DNA from: Myxococcales bacterium
GTDB lineage: Bacteria; Myxococcota_A; Bradymonadia; UBA7976; UBA1532
DNA length: 64,000 nucleotides
Assembly (NCBI GenBank): GCA_020633465.1
Contig: JACKDN010000020.1
Location: forward strand, 1-64,000
Direction of reading: 5' to 3'
Made by a program: the position numbers and the translations under genes. Below the pieces are notes generated by a model, which did not search any database, was not told the origin of the DNA, and saw only the letters and a program-made list of their open reading frames with translations. Below, in pieces: positions 52,501 to 61,692 of the stretch. Positions within the stretch are counted from its first letter, which is position 1; each line of letters opens with the position of its first letter.

Positions 52501-52987
52501 GCGCGTCGCCCGCGGCGGCGAGCGCGGCGGCGAGGGTTGCGAAGGGGGCGTCGGCCGAGCCGTCGCCGCCCGGCCCCGCCGCGGCGTCGACGTGCAGGCG
52601 GGGCCAGTCGGGCAGGACGGGATCGGCGGCGTCCGGCGCGGCGAAGCGCTGGGTCGCGAAGGCGGTCTGGCCGGCCTGGGCCTCGCCCTCGCGCAGGGCG
52701 AAGGTGGCGATCCACTGGCTGCCCTCGGGGGGCATCACCATCGGCCCCGCGTCGCCGGGGGCCGCGGCGTCCGGGAGGTCGGCGTCGCCGCCGCCCGCGT
52801 CACCGACCCGCGCGTCCGGGCGGGCGGCGTCGGGGCGAGCGGCGTCCGGGCCGGCCGCGTCCGTCCCCAGGTCGAGCGCGCCCGCGTCGCCCGCCGCGTC
52901 GCCGCCCCCGCCGCCCACCGACGCGTCGTCGTCGCATCCGAGGACCGTCACGGCCGCCACCACGAGCGCCCACGCCCAACACCGCAT
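49565..52987 (-). CDS. Lipoprotein with beta-helix, FPGLEW repeats, MopE-like loops and C-terminal repeats
   Basis: 1,140 aa from ATG 52987, lipobox TVLGC near residue 18 and a Gly/Asp/Ala/Arg-rich linker to 80. A parallel beta-helix-like region covers about 130-760, opened by a segment like that of the lipoprotein at 9359. Seven exact FPGLEW units (423-464) are followed by APADDW and one more FPGLEW. Two CNxVDDDCDGxVDE motifs (near 770 and 871) resemble the metal-binding loops of MopE-type proteins. The last 240 residues are three or four copies of a 60-70-aa beta repeat with conserved Trp, reminiscent of bacterial tandem repeat domain 1. It is probably a surface adhesin or scaffold. Confidence 0.82.
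51596..51721. repeat. Seven 18-bp tandem repeats encoding FPGLEW
   Basis: Seven units of the type CCACTCCAGCCCCGGGAA run without interruption. They differ only at synonymous positions, so the hexapeptide is identical in each. A degenerate unit and one further FPGLEW copy follow on the low-coordinate side. The repeat length keeps the frame when copies are gained or lost. Confidence 0.9.
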
Positions 52988-53131
52988 CGCCACCCCCCCT
53001 GCTCTCCCGGCCAACGCGCCCGACGCCGCGGACAGTCCGGCCGAGGCGCACTGTGGCACGAGCCGCGCGGTCGTCGAAAGCGGCGGCGGCCGCGACCGCG
53101 GATCGGCGCGCCCTTCCGGCGCGGCTCGGTG

Positions 53132-53137
53132 TAGGCT
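53132..53137 (+). promoter_or_regulatory. Putative -10 box upstream of nhaC
   Basis: TAGGCT stands out in a spacer with little A or T, 56 bases before ATG 53194, which has its own Shine-Dalgarno (GAGGAG). No convincing -35 is visible. Confidence 0.3.
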
Positions 53138-53193
53138 CGCGCGGTCGCCCGCGCCGTGGGCCGCGCGCGACACCGACGCGGCGAGGAGCGCGC

Positions 53194-54606
53194 ATGTCCG
53201 ATCCCACCTGGCTGACGGTCCTGCCCCCGGTGCTGGCGATCGCGCTCGCGATCGGCACCCGCCAGGTCTACCTGTCGCTGTTCCTCGGCCTGTGGCTGGG
53301 CTACGGCCTGCTGGCCGACCTCGATCCCATCGCCGGGCTGACCGGCGCGCTCGACGCGTGCATCGCGGTGTTCGCCGACGCGGGCAACACGCGCGTGGTG
53401 GTGTTCTCGGCGATGGTCGGCGCGCTCATCGCGCTGACGCAGGCCTCGGGCGGGGTCGCCGGCTTCGTCGAGTGGATCGCGCGCCGCGAGCTGGTGACGA
53501 CCCGGCGGCGGGCGGCGCTCCTGAGCTGGAGCATCGGGCTGGTGGTGTTCGTCGAGTCGTCGATGACCGCGTTGGTCAACGGCGCGGTGTGCCGTCCGCT
53601 GTTCGACCGGCTGAAGATGTCGCGCGAGAAGCTGGCCTACCTGTGCGATGCGACGGCGGCGCCGGTGTGCATCCTGATCCCGCTGAACGCCTGGGGCGCC
53701 TTCATCGCGAAGCAGCTCGACAACGAGGGCTTCGCCGATCCCGTGGCCACGTTGGTGGCGACGATGCCCTACAACCTGTACGCGTGGCTGGCGCTGGCGC
53801 TGGCGTTCGGGGTGGCCTGGACCGGGCGCGACGTGGGCCCGATGGCCAAGGCCGAGCGGCGCGCGCACGAAACCGGGCAGGTGCTGCGGCCGGGGGCCGA
53901 GCCGATGATCGGCGACGAGGTGACCGGCCTCGAGCCGCCCCCGGGGGCGCCGCGCCGCGCGCGCGACTTCGTCCTGCCCGTGGGCGCGATGGTGGTGATG
54001 ATGCCCATCGGCCTGTACGTGACCGGCGACGGCGATCTGATGCGGGGCTCGGGCAGCACCTCGGTGTTCTGGGCGGTGCTGGTGGGGGTCGCGTTCGCGG
54101 CGGGGCTGTGGATGTCCTCGGGCGCGTCGCTGCGGCAGGTCACCGACGTGTTCTTCAAGGGTTTCGGCGGGTTGATGCCCCTCGCCGTGTTGATGGTGCT
54201 GGCCTTCGCGACGGGCGCGATGACCAAGGAGCTGGGCACCGGCGCCTACGTCAGCGAGCTGGCGAAGCAGGGGCTGAGCCCGGCGCTGGTGCCGGCGGTG
54301 CTGTTCCTGGTGGCCTGCTTCATCGCGTTCAGCACCGGCACGTCGTGGGGCACCTTCGCGATCATGATCCCCATCGCGGCGCCCCTGGCGCAGGCGACGC
54401 CGGGCAGCGAGGCGCTGCTCCTGGGCGCCGTGCTGGGTGGGGGCATCTTCGGGGATCACTGCTCGCCCATCTCGGACACGACGATCATCGCGTCGATGGC
54501 GGCGGGCAGCGATCACATCGACCACGTGAACACCCAGCTGCCCTACGCGCTGCTGGCGGGCGGCGTCGCGGTGGTGATCTACGCCGTGCTCGGGGCGCTG
54601 GGGTGA
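53194..54606 (+). CDS. nhaC: NhaC-family sodium/proton antiporter
   Basis: 470 aa with about 11-12 membrane helices. The family signature GDHCSPISDTTIIAS lies near residue 420, and FVESSMTALVNGAVCRPL and STGTSWGTFAIMIPI are the paired polar helix breaks of this fold. It exchanges Na+ for H+ (or related substrates such as malate/lactate with Na+) across the inner membrane. A charged loop of about 60 aa in the middle is longer than usual. ATG 53194 follows GAGGAG. The TGA overlaps the GTG of murE, so translation is coupled. Confidence 0.85.
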   Translation: MSDPTWLTVLPPVLAIALAIGTRQVYLSLFLGLWLGYGLLADLDPIAGLTGALDACIAVFADAGNTRVVVFSAMVGALIALTQASGGVAGFVEWIARRELVTTRRRAALLSWSIGLVVFVESSMTALVNGAVCRPLFDRLKMSREKLAYLCDATAAPVCILIPLNAWGAFIAKQLDNEGFADPVATLVATMPYNLYAWLALALAFGVAWTGRDVGPMAKAERRAHETGQVLRPGAEPMIGDEVTGLEPPPGAPRRARDFVLPVGAMVVMMPIGLYVTGDGDLMRGSGSTSVFWAVLVGVAFAAGLWMSSGASLRQVTDVFFKGFGGLMPLAVLMVLAFATGAMTKELGTGAYVSELAKQGLSPALVPAVLFLVACFIAFSTGTSWGTFAIMIPIAAPLAQATPGSEALLLGAVLGGGIFGDHCSPISDTTIIASMAAGSDHIDHVNTQLPYALLAGGVAVVIYAVLGALG

Positions 54607-56396
54607 GGCTCACCGCGCTGGTCGCGGGGCTGGTGGACGCCGTTTCGGGCGACGCCGAGATCGATCACGCCACGCTCGACGTGACCGAGGTGCGCCCGGG
54701 CACGCTGTTCTGCGCGCGGCGGGCGTGGTGGGGCGACACGCACGCGCAGCTGGCCGAGGCGGCGGCGCGGGGGGCGAGCGCGCTGCTGGTGTCGCGGCGC
54801 GAGGGGCTGCCCCCGGGCGTGCCCTACGCCTTCGCCGAGGCCGAGGATCCCGCGCTGGGCCTGATCTGCGACCGGCTGCTGGGCGCGCCGACGCAGGGGC
54901 TGCGCGTGTACGGCGTCACCGGCACGAACGGCAAGACGTCGGTGGCCTGCCTGCTGACGCACGTGCTGGCCGCGCTGGGCGAGCGGCCGGCGCTGATGGG
55001 CACGCTGGGCTACCGCTTCGAGGACGACGAGGTCGAGGCCAGCAACACGACGCCGGACGCGCTGGTCATCCAGCGGTTCGCGGCGGACGCGAAGGCGCGC
55101 GGCGCCACGGCGTTGGTGCTCGAGGTGTCCAGCCACGCGCTGGCGCTGCGGCGGACCGCCGGGGTGGCCTTCGACAGCGTGGGCTTCACGAACCTGACGC
55201 GCGACCACTTGGACTTCCACGGGACGGTCGAGGCGTACGCGGCGGCGAAGCGGCGGCTGTTCGGCGAGGCGCTGCGCGAGGCGACGGCCCGCGGCAAGGC
55301 GCCCGGCGCGGCGGCGTGCGTGGACGATCCGATCGGCCCGACGATGCTGACGGCGGCGCCCGGGGCGACGCTCGCCGTGGCGCTCGACGGCGCGCCCGCG
55401 CCCGGACGCTGGGTGGTGCGCGCCGACGGTCCCCCCACGCTCGAGGGCACGGCCGCGGTGCTCGCGACGCCCGACGGCGAGGCCCGCGTGCGCCTGCCGC
55501 TGATCGGCCCCTACAACCTGAAGAACGCCGCGCTCGCGATCGCGATGACCGCGCCGACGCACCCCGGTCGTGAGGCCGAGGCCTGGGCCGCGCTGGCCGA
55601 CTTCCCCGGCGTGCCCGGCCGCCTCGAGCGCGCCGCGCCCGACGTGTTCGTCGACTACGCACACACCCCCGACGCCGTCGAGCGCGCGTTGGCCGCGGTG
55701 CGCGCCTGCACCGACCGCCCGCTGACCGTGGTGCTGGGCTGCGGCGGCGACCGCGATCCCGGGAAGCGACCGCTGATGGCCGCCGCCGCGGCCGCCGGCG
55801 CCGACCACGTCGTCCTCACCGCCGACAACCCGCGCAGCGAGGATGCCGACACGATCCTCGACGCGATGACCGCCGGCCTGCCCCGCGGCGCGTCGGCAGA
55901 GCGCGTCGCCCGCCGCGACCACGCCATCGCCGCGGCGCTCGCCCGCGGCGGCGTGACGGTGATCGCGGGCAAGGGCCACGAGACCTACCAGGAGGTCGCC
56001 GGCCGCCGCTTCCGCTTCGACGACCGCGCCGAGGCGCGCCGCCTGGCGCGCGCCGCCGCCGAGGGCGTCGCCCCCGACGACGCGCCACTGGCCTGGGGCG
56101 AGGCGGATCCCGTCGCCGCCGCCCGCGCCCGCCGCGACGGCCTGTGGATCGTGCGCACCCCGGAGAGCCGGTGGCCCGCCGCCCGCGCCGCCCTCGCCCC
56201 GCTGATCGGCGACGCCGTCGCCACCGACCCCGCCGAGGTCGCCCCCCGCCACCGCGTGCTGCTGGTCACCGACGGCCCCGCCGACCTCACCTGGGACGGC
56301 GCCCCCCTCGACTGGCCCGCCGCCCACGCCGCGCGCCCCGCCCCCGGCGCCCCCGCCGTGCCCCCCCGCCCCCACGTCCCGACGCTGGGCCGCTGA
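54603..56396 (+). CDS. murE: UDP-N-acetylmuramyl tripeptide synthetase (MurE), with C-terminal extension
   Basis: 597 aa starting at GTG 54603, which overlaps the nhaC stop. ATP-binding TGTNGKT at 105-111, the EVSSHAL and NLTRDHLDFHG segments, KNAALAIA, VDYAHTPDA and GGDRDPGKRP are all present. DNPRSED near 408 is the signature of enzymes that add meso-diaminopimelate, so peptidoglycan should be of the DAP type. The canonical enzyme ends near residue 480. Here about 110 extra Pro/Ala-rich residues follow, without a recognised domain. The gene is apart from other mur/fts genes, so it may be a second copy or a dispersed cell-wall gene. Confidence 0.9.
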   Translation: MRLTALVAGLVDAVSGDAEIDHATLDVTEVRPGTLFCARRAWWGDTHAQLAEAAARGASALLVSRREGLPPGVPYAFAEAEDPALGLICDRLLGAPTQGLRVYGVTGTNGKTSVACLLTHVLAALGERPALMGTLGYRFEDDEVEASNTTPDALVIQRFAADAKARGATALVLEVSSHALALRRTAGVAFDSVGFTNLTRDHLDFHGTVEAYAAAKRRLFGEALREATARGKAPGAAACVDDPIGPTMLTAAPGATLAVALDGAPAPGRWVVRADGPPTLEGTAAVLATPDGEARVRLPLIGPYNLKNAALAIAMTAPTHPGREAEAWAALADFPGVPGRLERAAPDVFVDYAHTPDAVERALAAVRACTDRPLTVVLGCGGDRDPGKRPLMAAAAAAGADHVVLTADNPRSEDADTILDAMTAGLPRGASAERVARRDHAIAAALARGGVTVIAGKGHETYQEVAGRRFRFDDRAEARRLARAAAEGVAPDDAPLAWGEADPVAAARARRDGLWIVRTPESRWPAARAALAPLIGDAVATDPAEVAPRHRVLLVTDGPADLTWDGAPLDWPAAHAARPAPGAPAVPPRPHVPTLGR

Positions 56397-56540
56397 CGCG
56401 GCCAGATACTGGACGCCCTGGACGGTCGAGACGCCTCGCCGGCGCCGGGCGATCCACCTAACCGACTGAAATCAAATGACTCGAACCGCTGGCACGACAC
56501 CCGCTACGTCACCCGCCGAGCGCCCCCGTCGGAGCCACCC

Positions 56541-57428
56541 ATGCCCTCACCCGAGCACGAAGCGCTGGTCGACCTGCTTCGGTTCCGTCCCGAGACCGCC
56601 TGCCGCCTCGTGACAGACGCCCTCGGCGTCCCCCTCCCGCGCGGCCGGCTGGTGACCGTGGGGGACAGCAACCTCTCGCAGCTCGCGCCCCCGCAGTTCT
56701 TCGCCGATCTGGTCGTACGCGTCGTCGACGACGCCGACCGGACGACGTTCGCGCTGGTCGTCGAGGCCCAGCTCCGACCGGATGCGCGCAAACGCTTCGC
56801 GTGGCCGGCCTACGTGGCCAACGCGCGGGTCATCTGGCATTGCCCGAGCACGGTCGCCGTCGTCGCGCCCGATCCGGCGGTCGCCGAGTGGGCCGCCGAG
56901 TCGATCCCGCTGGGCCCTGGCGGTGTCTTCACCCCCCTGGTCCTGGGCCCCGACGCCATCCCGCGAGTGACCGACCTGAACGTGGCCCGCGATGCCCCCG
57001 CCCTGGCGGTCCTCTCGGCGCTCGCCCACGGAAGTGCGCCAGGTGGCCTACCGACCGTGCTCGCGGGCGCGTTCGCCGCCGACGCCATCGCCGCGGAGGA
57101 CGCGAACCGCGCCGCCGTCTACTATGATCTCGTGACAAGCCGGCTCGACGCCGCCGCCCTGAAGGCACTGGAGAGGATGATGGGCCTCGAGAACTACCGC
57201 TTCCAGTCCGAGTTCGCCCGCAAGTACTTCGGCCTCGGCAAGGCCGAGGGCAAGGCCGAGGGCGAAGCCGCGGCCCTGCTCACCGTCCTCGACGCGCGCG
57301 GATGGACCGTCCCCGACGACCGGCGCGCCGAGATCCTCGCCTGCGCCGATCCCGAGCGCCTCGCGACCTGGCTGCGCCGCGCCGTCACCGCCGACCTTCT
57401 CGAGGACGTGTTCCGCGACGACGCCTGA
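56541..57428 (+). CDS. Putative PD-(D/E)XK nuclease-like (Rpn-type) protein
   Basis: 295 aa from ATG 56541. It has the layout of a family often seen in actinobacteria and myxobacteria: PSPEHEALVDLLRFRP at the start, QFFADLVVRV followed by FALVVEAQL (candidate Asp and Glu-x-Gln of a PD-(D/E)XK core), KRFAWPAYVANAR, then VTDLNVARDAPALAVLSALAHG. The C-terminal third has a helical FQSEFARKYFGLGKAEGKAEG tail like those of Rpn/transposase-associated nucleases. Nuclease activity is inferred only. A slightly less GC-rich leader and the lone position hint at mobility. Its stop is three bases from the stop of the convergent phosphatase gene. Confidence 0.65.
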   Translation: MPSPEHEALVDLLRFRPETACRLVTDALGVPLPRGRLVTVGDSNLSQLAPPQFFADLVVRVVDDADRTTFALVVEAQLRPDARKRFAWPAYVANARVIWHCPSTVAVVAPDPAVAEWAAESIPLGPGGVFTPLVLGPDAIPRVTDLNVARDAPALAVLSALAHGSAPGGLPTVLAGAFAADAIAAEDANRAAVYYDLVTSRLDAAALKALERMMGLENYRFQSEFARKYFGLGKAEGKAEGEAAALLTVLDARGWTVPDDRRAEILACADPERLATWLRRAVTADLLEDVFRDDA

Positions 57429-57431
57429 CGG

Positions 57432-58151
57432 TCAGCCCTGCGCTTGCCAGCTCGGCCGCTCGGGCGTCCACCACACGCCGCCCTCGCCGCCGAGGTGGCG
57501 GCGGTCGTTGGCCATCATCGCCCGCACCGCGCCGTCGGCGTCGAGCCACACCCGGTTGATCGCCCCGTTCTCCTGCGCGGGTCCCTGCCCCAGGCCGGCC
57601 CAGGTCATGGCCATCGGCTCGCCCGCCAGGTGCGTCAGCGCGCCGCGCACGACGCCGCCGTGCGCCACGACCAGGACAGACCGCTGCTCCGCGTGCCGGA
57701 GCGTCTCGTCGAAGAACGCCCCCACCCGCGCCTGCACCGCGTTCCACGACTCACCGCCGTCCGGCGCGAAGTTCGCCAGATCGCCGTGCGCCTTCGCGGC
57801 CGCCAGCCAGTCGGTGCGCGTGGCGCCGTGCAAGGTGCCCATGTCGATCTCGCGCAGCGCGTCGTGAAAGGCCAGCGGCAGCGTCGCCGGCGCCTCGCCG
57901 GGGCCCGGCGGCGGTCGCTCGCACAGCATCAGGCTCATCGTCAGCACGGCCCGCTCGAGGGGCGAGCAGTGCACGGCCTCGAAGGGCTCGGCCGCCAACG
58001 CCCGGCCAGCCGCTCGGGCCTGCTCCATGCCCTCGGGCGTCAGCCGCCCGCGGCGCGGATCCTGCCCCTGCAGGGCGCCGCTGCGGTTCTCCCAGGTCTC
58101 GCCGTGGCGCACCAGCACCACGCACCGCCACGCCGGATCGATCGTCCTCAT
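57432..58151 (-). CDS. Histidine phosphatase (phosphoglycerate mutase-like)
   Basis: 239 aa. The catalytic RHGE tetrad is at about 15-18 (VLVRHGETWENR), the second arginine follows in HCSPLERAV, the acid is in REIDMG and the second His in VVAHGGVVRG. These are the branch-1 histidine phosphatase residues. The length is close to cofactor-dependent mutases and cobalamin/sugar phosphatases, so the substrate is open. ATG 58151 overlaps the stop of the lipase maturation factor gene by four bases. It is the last gene of a three-gene operon. Confidence 0.88.
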   Translation of the reverse strand: MRTIDPAWRCVVLVRHGETWENRSGALQGQDPRRGRLTPEGMEQARAAGRALAAEPFEAVHCSPLERAVLTMSLMLCERPPPGPGEAPATLPLAFHDALREIDMGTLHGATRTDWLAAAKAHGDLANFAPDGGESWNAVQARVGAFFDETLRHAEQRSVLVVAHGGVVRGALTHLAGEPMAMTWAGLGQGPAQENGAINRVWLDADGAVRAMMANDRRHLGGEGGVWWTPERPSWQAQG

Positions 58152-59878
58152 CGCCTCGCCGCCTTCAACTGCTCGAGCGTCAGCACGGGACAGTAGAGCC
58201 CGCGCGACCAGGTGCGCCACACGTGCCCGGTCTCCTCCCGCTCCTCGGGTGTCGTGAACGTGTACCCCACGCGGCGCACGCGCACGTACCGCGGCGGCGC
58301 GTCGGGGAAAGGTACGGCGCGCAGCAGCCCGAGCACGTCCGGCCGCCCCTCGAGCAGCGCCTGCACGAAGTCGACGAACCACCCGCCGCGACACCGCGGC
58401 GCCAGCGCCGCGAACCACATCTGCCAGTCCAGCCGCGGCATGTGCAGCCCCACCACCGGCCCCACGCGATCGAGCGCGTCCGGCTTGTAGCGGAACCCGT
58501 AGGCCTTCCACGTCTGCCCGTCGTCGCTGCCCTCGACCACCAGCTCGTCGCGCGTCGTGGTCATGGTCGCGAACAGGCCGTAGCCGTTGACGGTCGCGAA
58601 GGCGTCCAGCGGCTCGAACACCGTCTCGCGCACCTCGAGCGCGCCGAGCAGCAGCCGCTCGCCCAGGTCCGCCTCCCCCTTCTCCACCCGCTCGGCCGCG
58701 GCGCGCAGCGTGCCCCGCCCGACCATGTTCAGCATCTTCAGCGCGCTCAGCGGCAACAGCACCGCCGCCGCGACGGCACACACGATCCGCCAGCGACCCG
58801 GCGGCGGCACGCCCGCCGACTCGACCGCCTGCGCCCGCAGCCGCGCCGGCAGCGCTCGACGCAGCCACCGGTCGTCGAGCAGCGTCACGCTCAGCGCCAC
58901 GGTCAGCAGGTTGAAGAAGCCATAGTTGCCGGTGAGCGCGATGCCCGCCATCAGCAGGGTGAAGGCGACGAACGCCGCCGGTCGATCACCCTTGGGCGAG
59001 CCGTCCACCCAGGTGGGCCGCCACGCGCCCAGCACGCGGTCGTCCAGCACCAGCGCGGCGCCCACGAACGCCGCCACGAACACCGGCCCGATCGACCCGC
59101 CCGTCGCCATCAGCCCGACGCCGGTGCCCGCCGCCAGCAACAGCAGCCGCCAGCCGCGCACGTCGAGGATCACCAGGAAGGGCGCCAGCAGCTCGCCGAC
59201 GAAGGTGAGGATCACCCCGCCGTGCCGCGCCCACTCGGGCGCCGCGTGCGCGTACCAGGCCGCCGCGTGGGGCAGCGGCTGCGTCCAGTAGTGATAGTCG
59301 AGCGCGGTGCCGTCGGCCCAGGTGGGGTCGCCGCTGGTCAGCTTCACCACGCCCGACATCAGCATCACCTTGAACACCAGCAGCCGCATGACCCACAGCG
59401 ACGCGGCCGAGGGCTCGTCCTGGGCGGCCAGCGGGCGCCACAGGCCGGCCGGCGCGTAGAAGATGGCCGCGAAGGTGGCCTCGATCAGCAGGATGTCCCA
59501 CTGGAAGCGCAGGAAGGGGCCGCCGACGTGGAAGACGCTCAGGTACAGCAGCCAGAGCACGGCGCACAGCACGCGGGGCGCCACGCCGACCGCCAACAGC
59601 AGCCCGCCGACGACGCCCGCGGCGCCGAAGACGTGCAGCGCGGTGTCGCCGGCGCCCCACCACGCCAGGGTGGGCACCGTGGTGAACGCCCCCTCGCCCC
59701 GGGCCGACAGCACCCGGCCCATCTGCGCGAAGGTCTCGACGGCCGGGCTGATGCCGCCCTCGCCCACCAGCCCGTGCGCCTGCGCCCAGAAGCTGGCGAA
59801 CGCGATCACGTGCACCGCGCCCAGCAGCGCGAAGAACACGCGCCGCTGCAGTCGATGGCCGGGCTGCCGCACGCTCAT
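58148..59878 (-). CDS. Lipase maturation factor family membrane protein
   Basis: 576 aa with about nine or ten membrane helices in the first 400 residues. Family landmarks are FLRFQWDILLIEATF, VKLTSGDPTWADGTALDYHYWTQPLP and, after the membrane part, VFEPLDAFATVNGYGLFATMTT and RLDWQMWFAAL. Vertebrate LMF1 folds secreted lipases in the ER. Bacterial members are thought to act in the envelope but are poorly studied. No lipase gene is adjacent. It starts 13 bp after the CPBP protease gene and overlaps the phosphatase gene by four bases. Confidence 0.88.
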   Translation of the reverse strand: MSVRQPGHRLQRRVFFALLGAVHVIAFASFWAQAHGLVGEGGISPAVETFAQMGRVLSARGEGAFTTVPTLAWWGAGDTALHVFGAAGVVGGLLLAVGVAPRVLCAVLWLLYLSVFHVGGPFLRFQWDILLIEATFAAIFYAPAGLWRPLAAQDEPSAASLWVMRLLVFKVMLMSGVVKLTSGDPTWADGTALDYHYWTQPLPHAAAWYAHAAPEWARHGGVILTFVGELLAPFLVILDVRGWRLLLLAAGTGVGLMATGGSIGPVFVAAFVGAALVLDDRVLGAWRPTWVDGSPKGDRPAAFVAFTLLMAGIALTGNYGFFNLLTVALSVTLLDDRWLRRALPARLRAQAVESAGVPPPGRWRIVCAVAAAVLLPLSALKMLNMVGRGTLRAAAERVEKGEADLGERLLLGALEVRETVFEPLDAFATVNGYGLFATMTTTRDELVVEGSDDGQTWKAYGFRYKPDALDRVGPVVGLHMPRLDWQMWFAALAPRCRGGWFVDFVQALLEGRPDVLGLLRAVPFPDAPPRYVRVRRVGYTFTTPEEREETGHVWRTWSRGLYCPVLTLEQLKAARR

Positions 59879-59891
59879 CGCCCCCCGCCGT

Positions 59892-60803
59892 TCACCACAC
59901 CCACGTCACGCCGCGTCGCCACAGCGCGAACAGATCCATCGTCATCGCCACCGACCAATGGCACAGCGCCCCCAGCCAGAAGCTGCGGTGGTACAGCGCC
60001 AGCCCGCCGAGCACCAGCCCGGCGGCCACCGCCCCCAGCGTCTCGGCCAGCGGCTTGCCCAGGTGGCCCAGCACATAGGGCATCAGCATCAGGAACAGCG
60101 CGTTGCGCCCCAGCTGCTTCTCGGTGCCCAGCAGCAGCCAGCCGCGCCAGAAGGCCTCGCCCGACGCGTAGAACAGCACCATCGACGCCGCGTACAGCAG
60201 GAACACCTCGCCCTGGATGGTCCCGTCGATCAGCGCCCCCTTGCACCAGGGGTACTTGCGCAGGAAGACCGGCAGCGTGGACGCGTAGGCCACCGCGGGC
60301 ACGACGATCGCGGTCAGGATCAGGTAGATCCACCACAGCCGGAACGCGCCCTTCACCTGATAGCCGAAGTCCCGGGGCCGCCAGCCCAGCGCCAGCCGCC
60401 CGGTGGCGATGGGCAGGACGATGCGGCACAGCACGCTGGCGCCGACGAAGAAGAAGAACGCGTACAGCCCCGGCAGCCCGCCCGGTGGCGGGCGCTCGCC
60501 GAAGAACAGGTGGTAGCTGCCCGGGCGCCCGTACAGCCAGAACACCGACAGGAACACCAGCATGCTGACGGTGACCACGACGGTCGCGCGCGTCAGCCGC
60601 CACGGCGCCACCCCGCGGGCCACCCACAGCGCACCGAAGAAGACGGCAGCCCCCACCCAGTAGAGCGCGGCCACCATCTCGGTCTTGCCGAAGTCGTAGC
60701 CCGCCTTGCGCAGCGCGTACCACGCCAGGCTGGCGCCTACGGTGTAGGCCAGCGTCACGCCCGCCGTCAGCGGGCTGAAGGGCACCTGGGCTCGTTCGTC
60801 CAC
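59892..60803 (-). CDS. CPBP-family (CAAX-like) intramembrane protease
   Basis: 303 aa from GTG 60803 (GAGG upstream), about eight membrane helices. The signature is SGEAFWRGWLL (Glu-x-x-x-Arg), with GHLGKPLAETLGAVAAG and the final YHRSFWLGALCHWS giving the two His positions of CPBP/Abi proteins. The Glu is followed by Ala where most members have Glu-Glu, so one of the usual acidic pair is missing and activity may be altered. Family members process prenylated proteins or bacteriocins or handle membrane substrates. It is the first gene of the operon with the lipase maturation factor. Confidence 0.8.
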   Translation of the reverse strand: MDERAQVPFSPLTAGVTLAYTVGASLAWYALRKAGYDFGKTEMVAALYWVGAAVFFGALWVARGVAPWRLTRATVVVTVSMLVFLSVFWLYGRPGSYHLFFGERPPPGGLPGLYAFFFFVGASVLCRIVLPIATGRLALGWRPRDFGYQVKGAFRLWWIYLILTAIVVPAVAYASTLPVFLRKYPWCKGALIDGTIQGEVFLLYAASMVLFYASGEAFWRGWLLLGTEKQLGRNALFLMLMPYVLGHLGKPLAETLGAVAAGLVLGGLALYHRSFWLGALCHWSVAMTMDLFALWRRGVTWVW

Positions 60804-60849
60804 CGCACGCCTCGTTGACGTCGTCGGTCCACGGGCGGACACTGCCCCC

Positions 60850-61665
60850 ATGCAACTCGACAGTCAAAGCCTGCGCCGCCTGCGGGATCGCGTCGCGCTC
60901 TTCGTCGACTTCACCGACGCCGAGCTGGTGACGCTGCTGCGGCGCGGCGAGCGCCTGAACTTCGAGGACGGCGAGCGCGTGTTCCGCGAGGGCACGCCGG
61001 GCGACCGCATGTTCGTCATCGTCGCCGGGCACGTGCGCATCACGCGGCGTATGGGCCTCGACGATCCCGAGGACATCGCGGTGCTGGATCCCGGCGACTG
61101 CTTCGGCGAGATGGGCCTGATCGACACCGCCCCGCGCTCGGCCGACGCCACGGCCGAGGGCCCGGCCACGGTGCTGGCGTTGAGCGCCAAGGCGCTCGCC
61201 CGCGCGGACAGCGCGCTCTCGACCCGCCTGATGCGCAACTTCGCGTCCATCCTGGCCGCGCGCCTGCGCGGCGCGAACGAGCAGATCGCGCGGCTCACCG
61301 CCCGCGAGCGCGAGGTCAGCGCGCGGTTCAAGCAGCTCACCGGGCGCGTCGCGGCCACCGAGACGGGCCTGCGGGGGGTCGAGCTGAACCACGCCGATCT
61401 CGAGGGCGCGTCCCTGCGCGGCGCCGATCTGCGCGGCACGCTGCTGCACGACGCCCGGCTGCCCAAGGCCGACTTCCGCGAGGCCGACCTGCGCGGCGCC
61501 GACCTGCGCGGCGCCGACCTCAGCGGCGCCAACCTGTCCGACGCCGATCTGCGCTGCGCCGATCTGCGCGGCGCGCGCCTCAGCGCCGTCGACCTGAGCC
61601 GCGCCCAGATGGCTGGCGCCCTCAGCGAGCACTTCGGCGACCGCGAGGACGACGACGACGCCTGA
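60850..61665 (+). CDS. cNMP-binding domain fused to pentapeptide repeats (copy 1)
   Basis: 271 aa. Residues 12-130 are a cyclic-nucleotide-binding jelly roll (VFREGTPGDRMFVIVAGHVRI, GDCFGEMGLIDTAPRSADATA with the Glu and Arg-Ser that contact the phosphate). A heptad helix (about 130-165) leads to pentapeptide repeats (about 178-245) of the A(D/N)LxG type that build a right-handed quadrilateral beta-helix. No DNA-binding or kinase domain is present, so it should act as a cAMP/cGMP-responsive protein that binds a partner. The start lies only 46 bp from the divergent CPBP start. A paralog follows. Confidence 0.88.
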   Translation: MQLDSQSLRRLRDRVALFVDFTDAELVTLLRRGERLNFEDGERVFREGTPGDRMFVIVAGHVRITRRMGLDDPEDIAVLDPGDCFGEMGLIDTAPRSADATAEGPATVLALSAKALARADSALSTRLMRNFASILAARLRGANEQIARLTAREREVSARFKQLTGRVAATETGLRGVELNHADLEGASLRGADLRGTLLHDARLPKADFREADLRGADLRGADLSGANLSDADLRCADLRGARLSAVDLSRAQMAGALSEHFGDREDDDDA

Positions 61666-61692
61666 CGCCGCCCGGCGGCAAGGACCCCCACG

